Below are positions 24,860-36,000 of a stretch of 64,000 nt of DNA, piece by piece. Each line of letters opens with the position of its first letter. The stretch's first letter is position 1. The notes beneath the pieces are model-generated. The model was not told the DNA's origin and made no database searches. It saw nothing but the letters and a program-made list of their open reading frames with translations. Position numbers and translations under genes: made by a program. This stretch comes from Parascedosporium putredinis (lineage: Eukaryota; Ascomycota; Sordariomycetes; Microascales; Microascaceae), in assembly GCA_949357655.1 (NCBI GenBank), contig CASHTG010000016.1, positions 248,001 to 312,000 on the forward strand, read 5' to 3'.

Positions 24860-26451
24860 TTAGACGTCGACGGTGGAGCCAATGGGTCCGTGGCGGATGT
24901 TGGACCAGACGACAGCGCTGCAAAGAAAGTTAGCAGCCGCCTTCCTACAAAGTAGCAAACCGCCTGGAGTAGATACTCCAGGTAGTGGAAAGAGGGGAGT
25001 ACGTACGCATCGGCAAAGTTGGCCTCGACGTCCGCGGGGACACCAGAGTCCTGGGCGCAAGGGCCACGGGCGGCACCGGGGGTACCCTCCTTCTCGGGGG
25101 TAGGTGGAGTCGAGCCACAACATGTTGGAGTAGTGGTCGTCCCAGATGGACATGACGAGCACCATGGGAATCCTGAGCGCGTCGTTGAGAAGGGGCCATC
25201 CACCAACATCGTTGAAGCGGTTGAAGTCATCAAACACCTCGAAGGCGGTGTCGCAGAACTCGGGAGTGATGGCCGACGAGTCGGGAAGACCCTCAAACGT
25301 GGGGGCAGGGATCTCAATCTTCTTGCCGTCCTGGACGAAGAACTGGGACATCTTGTTCTCCTCGAAGCGGGTGACGACGCTGTTCGGATCCGTGTCAGTC
25401 ATCGAAAACGAAGCAGGCTAGGTTATACAAGAAGACAAAAGAAAGGGAGACGTACGTGAACTTCTTGCTGGTGTCGACAGTCTTGCCAATACCATAGAAG
25501 TCGGGGTTACCCATGCGGTAAGGGTTGTAATCGCAACCGTTGGCGTCGCAGAGACCGTTGTATCGGTCCTCCGAGTAGGTACCACCGCAAGTGTCGTTCT
25601 CGCAGATGTGGTAGTTGTTGTCCTTGCAAGGATGGGGGTGAGTGCGAAGGCGTGCGCGTTGGACTCCCTAAGTCGAACGTGTCAGTGAAAACCATGCTCC
25701 AAGCTTCCCAAAATTCCCAGAAGGGAGGACGAAAAAGGGAATCAACATACCAGACATCAATCTCGGCGCAGCAGGCACCCATGGCACCAACACCAGCGTT
25801 GGCGTCGTTGGAAGAGGCATCCCAGCCCTCAACGTTACCCTTGCCACCAATGAACTTCAAGTCACGGGCGCACTGGGCATCGCAGTAACCGGTACCGTAC
25901 TTGGCACCAGCCTTGTTGCCGGGGTAGCTGGCGAGACCACCGTCCTCCTCCATGGCAACAAAGTAGAGAGCACCGTTGAGACCGCAGTCGAGGGTGGACA
26001 GATCAACGTCAAAGGTGAACTCGTGGTCCATGAGCTCGAACATCTGGTACTTGTCGGCTCCGTTCATGAGGTAGAAGCGAGAGCCGATGTTGGTGCCGTA
26101 CTCGTGCTTGGTCAAGAACTTGAGGGTGAGGCCATCACCGCTGGTCGAGGCACCGTACGTGGTACCGTAGTCGGCACCCTCGACCGCGCACTTCTCAGCG
26201 CACTCCGCGCCGGTGCTGCAGACCGAGGTGACCCACTCGTTGCCGTCGTAGCAGTTGTCGTAGCCGTCGGTGGTGTGGAGCCAGCGCCAGTTGGCGTCAA
26301 TGACGACCTCGGCGTTGACCTTCTCGCAGTTGGCTCCGGTGCCAGTGCACTTGGACCAAGACATCTTGGGGTGAGTCTCGCTCTGCTCCTTGCCGACCTG
26401 CTGGGCAGCAACCAGCGAGGCGAAGAGGCCAAGGGTAGCGGCGAACTTCAT
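24860..26451 (-). CDS. GH7 cellobiohydrolase without cellulose-binding module
   Basis: A second secreted GH7 exo-cellulase. Four exons: 26451-25751, 25667-25456, 25379-25007 and 24917-24860. Introns of 83, 76 and 89 bp have GTATGT, GTACGT and GTACGT donors. The predicted product is about 448 residues: signal peptide MKFAATLGLFASLVAA, then QQVGKEQSETHPKMSWSKC and a full GH7 core with catalytic motif EIDVWE (about residues 230-235), ending at GPIGSTVDV without linker or CBM1. Loop-rich segments (GGTYSEDRYNGLCDANGCDY) favour a cellobiohydrolase over an endoglucanase. Two frame breaks occur as written. One C is missing in the run at 25634-25638 (within LTPHPCKDN), and either one C is extra or two are missing at 25096-25100 (STYP/EKEGTPG). 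The core is otherwise complete, so these look like sequence errors. None of its introns is at the position of the cbh1 intron, which argues against a recent duplication. Confidence 0.93.
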
Positions 26452-26620
26452 GATGACGGTTGAGGGGGGTAGACGAGGGGAGAGATAATGATCAAAGTCC
26501 GGGGAAAGAACAAAGAGAGTAAGTCTCAGAAGAGAGGTAGAGAGCGCGGCTTCTTGTCAGATGAGGTGGCCTTGGAAGCTGGAGAGAGAGCACCAGGGGA
26601 AAAGATATCGAGAGAACCAC

Positions 26621-26730
26621 GCGGGGAGGATAGCCTTTTATAGAGACAAGTCGTCGCATACACGCGAGATCTAGCCTGCCCAAACCAGAGCCGTGCGGTG
26701 GGGATGGCCTCGTTGGCGACCGGGGCGGGG
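26621..26730 (+). promoter_or_regulatory. Cluster of SYGGRG (Cre1-type) sites in the second GH7 promoter
   Basis: Four matches to SYGGRG lie within 110 bases: GCGGGG 26621-26626, GTGGGG 26698-26703, CCGGGG 26720-26725 and overlapping GCGGGG 26725-26730. They flank the TATA box, 170-280 bases from the start codon. Closely spaced pairs are the arrangement associated with functional Cre1/CreA repression in known cellulase and alcohol-gene promoters. Regulation here is inferred, not shown. Confidence 0.45.
26635..26642 (-). promoter_or_regulatory. TATA box of the second GH7 gene
   Basis: TATAAAAG on the minus strand, about 190 bases upstream of the ATG at 26451, immediately followed by GGCTA. 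Placement and match are typical of fungal cellulase promoters. Confidence 0.6.
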
Positions 26731-29700
26731 CGGCATCCAGGAAATGGTTCCGAAGCTCTCCTGTCGTCCCTCCCCATACCCCTTTCTTGGATGAGACGGG
26801 GCAGAACGTCCGAAATTGCAGGCCGGTGGTTGCCCTCGTTAATCGTAGGCCGATGTTCGAGTCCACGGGCGGCTGGATAGTTTGTACAGTCACTTGATTA
26901 ACACTTAATCAAATATTCATGCTAACTAGGCCGGGCGACTGTCGGTGTCTCCCCATGCCCCATTCTCGGAGCCCGCGCCCGCGGTGCTAGTATAATTCGC
27001 CACAAGTACGCAAGTGGCAGAGCAAACCTATCCAAACGCCCCCTGGGGAAGAGGAGTAGGGGAAAAGGTATGACCTATGACCTCCACCTCCACACACTCT
27101 CCACTCCCCGCGCAACAGGGTTGGAGAGCCCATGGTTTCCGAGCCTGGGAGAAGGTGAGGGGTCAGGTTCGCGCGCGTGTGAGTCCATCTTTTCAATAAG
27201 CATTGATGAGCAAACGGGAACCCAATTCCGCCGGCTGTCGATCCAAATTGGAGAAGTGCCTGGGGTGTGGGGTGCGGGTGTGGGCGTGAGACCCGAGCCC
27301 ACAAACGATGCCGCCCAACGTTGTTTGCATTTCCAGAGGGGAAATCCGGAGACAGACCTCGACGGCTATGAGGGCTGAAGGGCCGTCATCCTGCCAGCGG
27401 GAGATGTGGCGGGGCCCCTCGTCCTCGTGCCCTGCTGCGAACGAGGGTCAGCATCCCGTGTAGTATAATGGCCATAGTGTGAGTGGGGCTCGTCCATCCC
27501 TCTCTAGCCCGTGGGGAACCGAAGCGTGGAGGAATACCGGTCCAGATAGACAAGCATGGAGAAAGCAAGATGCAGAGAACCAAGCGCGGCGAGGTAAAAA
27601 AACGAGAGAAAAAGGGGGAAGAGGGGGTCGAAGAAGAGCCACCTTGTTTTGCGGATAATAGGACGGCCGGTCCCAATGAGTGGAACCCGCTCGGTACAAG
27701 ATTGGGTCTGATGGGGAAGATCCATCAGCATGCCTCTTTGGCTGCAAGTGCCGTGCCTGCCGCATATCCACTCTCGAGCAAAGACGGCCTGTAATCATGG
27801 TGATTGAGGGCAAAGTAGACGGGGCATTGGGCCGTTGTTACTTGTAATCATTCGTGTAAACCTGGGTAAAGAATTCGATCGGGGGTGACCGTGTTGGCCA
27901 TTGTCGTCCCTTTTGCGAATCGCTGGTGTGATGCCTTTTTTGTTTTTGTTTTTTGACGTCGCAGTTTTGGAGGGGTTCGCTCTTTAAGTAGAAGTGTCGT
28001 CCTTCACGCCAGCTTATTGAGGGAGCACAAGAGTTGAGGCTCAAGAAGAGCCTCTCTGTAACCGCAATACACCAAATATCTCTTGTGCCACCATCATCAT
28101 CAACATCATCTCGACAACTCGTGCAAAAGAACGCGCACGACGAGGGGATTGGAATGTTCCATGAGAGTGTGCACACCAACAATCGTCCTAGTACCTCATA
28201 CTTGCAGCTGCCGATCACCGAAAAGATCCTGGGGTAAATTGATAATCATTTTGGGGTGATGAGGATAAATTAAAGGCAGAGCGGAGTCCATCATGTACTT
28301 GATCTTCAGGCCACGCAGTAATTTGGCACCGAGAGACTTTCATCCCCTACCTTCATTGTTGTGGAGGGAGGTGGGGAGGATAAATCCATGGGAGCAGGAT
28401 CCAATGACAAGGAGGGGTGGGAGGCAGATAAAGTGCGATGCGTTTGTAATATACCTGGGGAGGGAATAAACAGACGGATGGCCAGAATCTTTGAGAATTG
28501 TGGAGGCGAGGCCGGGCTGATGCGGGTATGACCTTGTCCTCAATGGTCCAACACAGGGAGGGTATCGTCGCTATAGAACCCAAGCTGTCTCTTCCAGTAT
28601 GCCTAACTGAGGACCAAGCTCCTCGTGCCCATTCTCCTCCATCACTCCTGTTGCATTGGAAGACTACGGTAGTCTTTGACAGCCTCGGCGCTGCAGTCTA
28701 GCTCGCGGTTGAACTTGATGCCCGCTGAGTTATCGCTACTAGGTGTACTCGCACGAGAGACTTCGGCACTCAGCGCGGCATCCATCCGAAGTTGGGAGAT
28801 TGAATACTTGAGCATATTATTACGGGTTTTGAATTGGCCTTGTCAATGCTGCTGGGTCGCTTAAAATGTGTGGGCCTTGAGATCCATGTACGAAGTAGGA
28901 TGAGGGTCAGTCAGGTCTTCAGAGGAGACAATTAATCCCCACCCAGACGCAGCAGGAGAGAAAGGGAGTAAATGCGCAACTGCATTGATTAGCGGCCTAG
29001 GACTCGGAGAGATTCTTCGAGACGGCGGTTCAAGAGGATGGTCCGACTATAGGCTCATAAACCGACTAGGTTCGTATGACGGTCGAGATGTTTATGGAGC
29101 GCGAAATGGTCGGGTATTTTACAGTCCGTTGGACCAAGCATCGGCCAGCCCAAGATGATGCTTCCGTGTGCAGGGAATGTAATAATCTCAAATTGATTAA
29201 GTCGCGCCCAGGACTGGTTGACCAAGAGACTTGGACAAATTGTTTCACCACCTGACAACATCCTTTTTAATTCCTCTTCTTTATCAAATTGGTATCAAGT
29301 ACCTCCCTCGGCCATGGCCACCTCGTCTGTATTCGCGGGGACCATGGCCCGCCCGCCTCGTCTCGCTGTAAACGAGGATCGCTTTTCGACGACCCAAGCC
29401 CTTGTCGAGATGGACTTGTGCGAATCAGGCCATCAAGACCGCCGGCGGAAGGCTCTCCTTTCCGAAGAGAAAGAACCCACCTTCTCCTTCTCTGCAGGTC
29501 CGGTGCATAGGCAGAGGCCATGCTCTGCCGCCGCACGCCAGCTCTGGGGCAGTCAATGGCTGCATTGGTTGGTGCGGGGTGTTGCCGAAACACCCGCCAG
29601 AGTGCTGGGCAACTTTCAATTGGGCAACCTCGGAAGGAATTCCCTTTTGATCAATGCCCTTTTTCCCCTTTTCTCCTCCTGTTCTTCATTGTAGTCTGGG

Positions 29701-31205
29701 GCAGCGACTCGTCGCTTTTCTCCTGCAAGAGGAGGGGACAATTTTTCCAACGAAATCAAGAGCTGTGGCTCCCTTCAGTCACGATACCCGACGTCTCGTC
29801 CGCGAGCGAAAGAAGAGAGGAGGTCGCAACAAGCTTCGCGGATGATGCGTGCCAAGGGCTGGGCGAGCCTGGGCAGTTTTTAACTCAAGATTTCCGGGCG
29901 ACGAGTCTTGGTCAATTTGGGGTGGCTCCGCGGGCCTGGCAGTCGATTTATGGTGCATGGCAGTATGGCAATTAGGGGTTCGCCCAGGGTCAGGGACCCC
30001 GGGAAACAGAAAATCAATTTCTTGTTGTGCTTCGCGACACACACTTTTGTTCGAATATTCCGACATTGAATGAGCTTGGCCTTCTTGGCCTGCTTGGCTT
30101 CATTCTTGGCTTGCTTGGCTTGCTTGGCTTCCTTGGCTTCCTTGGCGCCAGCTTGAGCCGCGACTCTGAATGACGATCACCTCACGACATCTCGAAAGAA
30201 GAAGGATCTACGCACCCAGGATGAAAGAGAGGAAAGATAGCCATCCGCTCTTTCCACATCGCCGGTCGCTGCTTCTTTAGCAAAGTCCATGTTCGAAACA
30301 ACACTACCAAACTTGATTGAATAGCTCAGGCCTTTCCACTTCAACTCACCCTTCACAAGCAATCGTGTCGGAGAGTCGGAGAGCGCGGCCCGCATTATAC
30401 GATGGTTGCAATTGAGTCCCACTTGCCCTTTATTCGAGAAGGCGAAAACAAGGATGAGGCCAAAAGAAGGAGAAGATCAGTCTTGAAATTGACCTAGAGG
30501 GTTCCTGCTCCAAGGAATTCGTGGTTGAGCTGTTGCTGGATGCCATCAATTGGTGGCATTTGAGATAGCTTACATCCGGATCGTCAGGACCTGCTCGCTC
30601 GTAGCGCGGCCTGAAGAAAAGTCAACCAAAAAGTACTTCCAGGCCCATAGAGTAGTAGCCCCTAGACAAGAAGGATAGAAGAGAAAACAATTTGAAGAAA
30701 GATAGATCTAATGGATCTATCGAGGGGATTGAACGAGAGACATCAACTCCCTTTTTGCAACGACTTCTTAGCTCCTTGTCAATGATTGAAACAGTGTTGA
30801 TAGACGGACCCAATATATCCGCACTGTGAAAACTTTAGCACCGAAAGGCACACCGAGAATGCGCCACAGGACGTGGGCTGGTGTGGCTAATGGATAAAAT
30901 CTGCCCCTCCAAAATGTGGCTTGAGTTTTGTGCGATGCGCCACTTCTGATCGATGATCGATGACTCCTCGCTGTTGAAATTGTCGAATTCGTAGCAAGGA
31001 CAACAGCATCCGGCGAGAGCTTCCAGCAACCCACCTAAAAGCGGATCAAATAGAGATCGAATTCCTTTTATTTTCGTGAATGCAGTGCGTAGCATACGAG
31101 CCATCGCCTAGCGAGTAATTCGACTCACCCTCAATTGGGTCCCCTGATTTTCTTTTTCCAGCCGCCTGTTTCCTCACCCCCACTAGCTGGGTTCCCTCAC
31201 TCACC
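26731..31205. other. Divergent intergenic region between the GH7 gene and eIF2B-gamma
   Basis: About 4.5 kb with no recognised gene. The left end is the cellulase promoter. The right end leads into eIF2B-gamma with a pyrimidine-rich leader from about 31130. A 9-bp repeat array lies at 30075-30149. Short frames such as 29218-29694 and 30835-31104 (-) do not resemble known proteins. Confidence 0.45.
30075..30149. repeat. Imperfect 9-bp tandem repeat (CTTGGCTTG-type)
   Basis: About eight units of CTTGGCNNN, one expanded by three bases. Read on the minus strand it would encode an Ala-Lys-rich coil (AKEAKEAKQAKQAKNEAKQA), but that frame has no ATG and a stop just upstream. I therefore treat it as a minisatellite or a coding relic. 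Confidence 0.8.
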
Positions 31206-33049
31206 ATGCCCCACGCTATCTCAGCGCCTTCCCCGGGGCTGCAGGCCATAATCCTTTGCGGCCCTGGCTCGTCGTTTCCGACCTTCACGGCGAACCCAGA
31301 TGAGAACCCCAAGGCTCTGTTACCGGTCGCGAACCGGCCCATGGTGTGGTATCCCATCGACTTTTGCTACCGCATGGGTATTTCCGGTAAGCGACACGCG
31401 CCGCCTTCTTGCGCTTCCTCAAGACGTGGGAGAAATGGAGGGAGAATGCTAACTCACCAACGTGGCAAGACATCACCCTCATCTGCCCTCCTAGCGCGTT
31501 GCAGGCCATCACGACCGCGTTGAACACGGATCCGTTCCTGACCGCCCTGCCGCTGCCCCGCCCCGATGTGCTGGCGCCGCACGGGCTGGACCAAAACACC
31601 GGCACGGCGGCGATCCTCCGACTCCCCGAGATCAAGCAACTCATCACATCCGATTTCTTGGTCCTCCCGTGCGATCTCGTCTGCGAAGTCCCTGGAGAAA
31701 AGTTTCTGCAGGCGTGGATGACGACGGCGGCCAGCCTCTCCTACGTCCTGGGCGATAGGAGGCTCGCCGAGGATGACAAGGCGCCCCTCTTCAACGGTGG
31801 GCTAGGCGTTTGGTACGACACCAAAACCGCGAACCCCATAAAGGGCGAGGAGACCGACTTCATCGCGACGACGCCCCTCCCCGTAGTGACCGCGATACCG
31901 CAAAAGGGCTCCCTCTTGCCCCACGTGTCGAAGCTCGTGTACTCCATGCCCACATCATCCCTATCAGACTTGATGGAGGAGCGCGCCGGATTGCCCATCC
32001 GACACGGCCTCATCAGGAACCACCCGCGGGTGCGCATGCTCACCACCTTTCGCGACGCCCACATCTACGTCTTCCCTCGCTGGATCATCGACTTTGCACA
32101 GAAGAACGACAGGTTCGACAGCATCGGCGAAGACATCACCCAATGGTGGGCCAAGGCCGGCTGGGAAAAGGGCCTGGCCGAGAAGCTCGGGCTCGGAGAG
32201 GTGTTTGAGGAACTAAGCAGCGGATCTAGGCCCGCCCAGATCAACCCATCCGTACCCGCCACTCCCGCACGCGAGACTCCCCCAGCGAGCCCAAGAGCGA
32301 CGACGTCATCCCCCAATCCTCGCCTACCTCCACCCCAACGAGCCGGAAGCGCCCATCATCCGCCGCGTGGATACCGCCCGCCTCCTCCTCAGCGTCTCGC
32401 TTCAGCTAGCGAAAGTGCCCTCGGTCGAGGAGGTCGGCGCCGAGGCCGCCTCGCCCTTTGCCCACCCCAGGAAGGTGGCCTACCCCGAGGGCATCAAGTC
32501 GAGGACGACCATCACCAAGACGGATTCCCTCATAGCCGAGCACGCCACAGTAGAGGAGAAGACGTCGATCAAGGAGACCGTGGTCGGGGCTCACTGCCAG
32601 GTCAAGGAAGGCGCCAAGATGCTGCAGTGTGTCCTCATGGACGGCGTCACGGTTGGGAAACAATGCAAGCTTACGAGGTGCATAATCGGCAAGCGGGCCG
32701 TGATCGGGGACAACTGCGTTCTCACCGACTGCGAGATCCAAGAAAACTTGCTTGTCGAAGCTGGAAGTAAGATCTCACCCACCCCGTTTCTACCCCTGCC
32801 CTTCTCCCCTTCTTTCCATATCCTATCCTGCCTTCTTATTCGAGGCCTCCCCTTTCAAAACTAGCATATACCCCATCCTTTTGCTTCCTCGCGTGAAAGC
32901 TGACTTTTTTTTTTCTTTCTTTTCTTACTTTAGCCGAGGCGAAGGAAGAAAAGTTTATGAGTTCGGAGGGTCTCGAAGCCACAGAAGAGGAGATGAGGGA
33001 GGTTTTAGAAGGCGATGGTTTAGCAGACGACGATGCCATCATAACTTAG
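31206..33049 (+). CDS. GCD1: Translation initiation factor eIF2B, gamma subunit
   Basis: Catalytic-subcomplex subunit of eIF2B, the guanine-nucleotide exchange factor for eIF2. It has an N-terminal nucleotidyltransferase-like fold (GLQAIILCGPGSSFPTF, then PKALLPVANRPMVWYPIDF) and a C-terminal left-handed beta-helix of hexapeptide repeats (SIKETVVGAHCQVKEGAK, VGKQCKLTRCIIGKRAVIGD, NCVLTDCEIQENLLVEAG), ending in an acidic tail (EEEMREVLEGDGLADDDAII). Exons: 31206-31386, 31470-32766 and 32934-33049; both introns have GTAAG donors. The frame changes in the inter-domain linker at about 32270-32330. Either one extra base or two missing Cs are needed to pass from the NTase frame to LAYLHPNEPEAPIIRRVDTA. 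The corrected length is about 530 residues. The gene is essential in fungi, so the break is probably a sequence error. Confidence 0.93.
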
Positions 33050-36000
33050 TTGGCTCCTAATTTCACTACGAATGAGCAAAGGAAAAGAAAGGCGATAGAA
33101 GATGGGGAAAAGAAAGAAAAAAACAACCCAGAAACCAAACGGGATGAACCGCATGTCCAAATCTCTTTGCCGCCGTGGAAATAAACTGATATGTCGAACC
33201 AGATGCCTTGTAGCGCAAAATAAAGACGAGTTCGTCCATCCTACTACACATACATAGACACACGGCCAGGAGCAAAGATCCAAGGACCTTCTCAAGGTAA
33301 AACAATGACGAGAGAGAGAAAAACCGGCAAACGACTAGCTGAAGGCCTCCCGTGGTTCCATCTCCACGTATCGCACCACTTCCCGCAATGCAATTACCTG
33401 CCTCTCTAGGCGCAATTAGTCCCCGCGATTTTCTTTGGTGGGGAGTATCCGCATGCGAGGAAACAGGTGGAGGACGGGACTGGAGAAGGGGGGGGCCGCA
33501 AGCTTGGGATGTCATCGAGAGAGATCCAATGCTTTCCGCCTTAGACTTCCTCTTTTTAGCTCGCTCGAGTAATAAATGTGGGTTAAGAGAAAAATAACGT
33601 TGTTTAGTCCCAGACCATGTTGTCGTGTTGCGACAAGCATCTGACACTAAAAGAAGCCACCAACTTGCCGCCACCGACCAACTCCTCTTTTCTTTTCACC
33701 TTTTCGCCCTCATCGACCCAGCTGCGGTTTTAGGTCCTTGCTCGTGCCGCGTGGCACGTACGCATGGCGCGCGGGGAGCGGCTTAGACCAAACTCTTTTT
33801 TTCGCCTTTCCAGTATCCCAGGACGAGGGTCCTCCAGTTTACCTTTTCTTGTCTCCTGTCATGTTCCAGAGATCTCTCTCAGCTCCTCATCCTCCCCCGG
33901 TCCCCTCATCTCTATCACATTCTGACATTCCGACAGCCTGAGAGAGTGGAGGGATCGAAGCACGGAATTGGAACATGGCGCACTTGCTTCCCGTTTCACC
34001 TTTGCAGACTGGACATCCCCCTTCCCCTTTCGCCTCTTCGCCCTTCGCTTTTTTCGAGCGAGCGCCTGCTTCATTCCCACATTGTAGCTCGGCGGGTAGT
34101 AACTCTGACTGCGCGCACATCGGCGCGCAAATGAGCCCTTCTTCTTTTCCGCATACCCTCCCATGCGGGCCGTAATATGATGTTTGCTATAACCTGCAAT
34201 CTCCTGGGACGGATGGATGGGTGGAGCTTGAGTAGTACAGGGCGACATTCTAACTATCGCGGGCAACTCAGCGATTCCACATGTCTTTCTTGTCCCCCAC
34301 ATGCGCCGCTTGTCACATCCGCACGCAGTCGTGAGAGACAGGCCACCCCTTCACCCCTTCTCAGGCTGAGGAAAAAGGAGAGGAGAGGTGCGGAAATACT
34401 CCCACCAACCGAAACTTACCTACTAAACGACGAGCATCTTCAGACTGTGGGCGACAAGTTGCCGAATGCTTGTCGTCTCTACCTCTAGCATAGAGGCACT
34501 CGTACGTAGACTCAACTAACAGAGAGAACCCTTCCAGCCCCCCCACCCCTATTGGCGAAACCCAAGGAGAGCCTGAACAAGCCTCCCTCTTGGAGGCGGA
34601 ACTCAAACATCGTTACCATCAAGAGCAGAAAATCATTCCCAATCTGAGGCAGATAGATATCAAAGCCTAGGCGATCTCCACCATTCAATGGCTCAGTCCA
34701 TGCCACCAAAAGCATCTAGATGAAAGCCCATTACTTGGGCTCCATCTCCCCGCGCCCCGAGCCCCGCGCCCCCGCTCGTGCTCCCCTTTCCCATCTTAGT
34801 CAAAGTTATGCCAGCCATTCCGGCCAAGGAAACTTTCGGGGTCAGCGGCCGGGGTGGGCGGGGTTTAACGGCCCCAACCTTCGAGTTAAAAACACAGCCA
34901 TCATGTCCATTCCTAGCCACTGTTTTGACAGACGAACAAATCAAACCGGCAGGATCCCTCTTGGCCACATGCAGCCCACGCGTTGATTGAAAGACACGCA
35001 CATCACCATACTTACTCCCCTCTAAAGTTTATATGAAGATGGGGCATAAGATGAAGGTCAAGGACTTTATACATTCACATTTCGTACAGGGCCGGCTTTG
35101 CATCCATGGCGCCCTAAAAATAACAAAAGAATGACCTAGAGCAAAGGACAAGGAGTGAGTCGGTGACAAGCAGAACAGATGGCTGCCGAAAGAATACCAA
35201 TCATAGGCCGCTAGTTACGGGATGAGGGCACTGATGTGTGGTGCGCTCGCGCAAGACGCGAGCCCTTACCGCCGTTTGTGTCATCATGGCAGTGAACCGC
35301 AGACTCTAGCCCGCCTTGTACCACGCACTGCTTTGAGCCATTGGGGCTTGGTGCCAACCGCCCACATACCCTCATGGCAGAGAGAAGACAATTATATCTC
35401 GATGTAGTCGAATCCTAGTCGGGGTAGTCCAGCGCGGCTATGGCAATATTCCGCGTTGCAACGTAACTGTGAAAGGGAGAGCCGGGTCTGTCTGCAGCAT
35501 CCAGCTAGTACCTTGGGCCGGAATGAGACTGATGCGAGAAGGCTGCGGTGAGAAAGAAAGGACAAGATGTATCTAGGACTATTGGATCGAATGGGGAGGT
35601 GATAGTGATGCCTTCACACAGTAGTCGGTCTAGACTGCAATGCACGCTCTGCTGCGAACGCCTCCTCGTAACTATTGCCTCTTGAAGTCAGATCATCGCA
35701 TCGAGGGTCAAGGGGCCCGATGCATGCCGCTCTCTTTCAACGGGCCGGCATCACCTACTTTGTCCCCTTCATCTAAACCCTGGACCCTGCCAAGCCTAGG
35801 TCTCCCATCCTTTTGCTTTCCGAGCTCGATTGGACAGGTTGCGTGTTTGTCGAGGGACATGGCACGGCGTTGTAGACTCCGTTTCATGGACTCCGATGTC
35901 CCCTTCCACTAGCCCTCCACCCGCCCCCTTCCTCACAGATGAGGCCCTGCCATCGCGGCTCAAGGAGTCTAGCACCATGTCGTGTAGCCATAGTATCGTT

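Noticed and set aside
30068..30180. Ala-Lys coiled-coil protein encoded by the 9-bp repeat on the minus strand
   Set aside because: The frame lacks an ATG and has a TGA directly upstream; the repeat itself accounts for the pattern.
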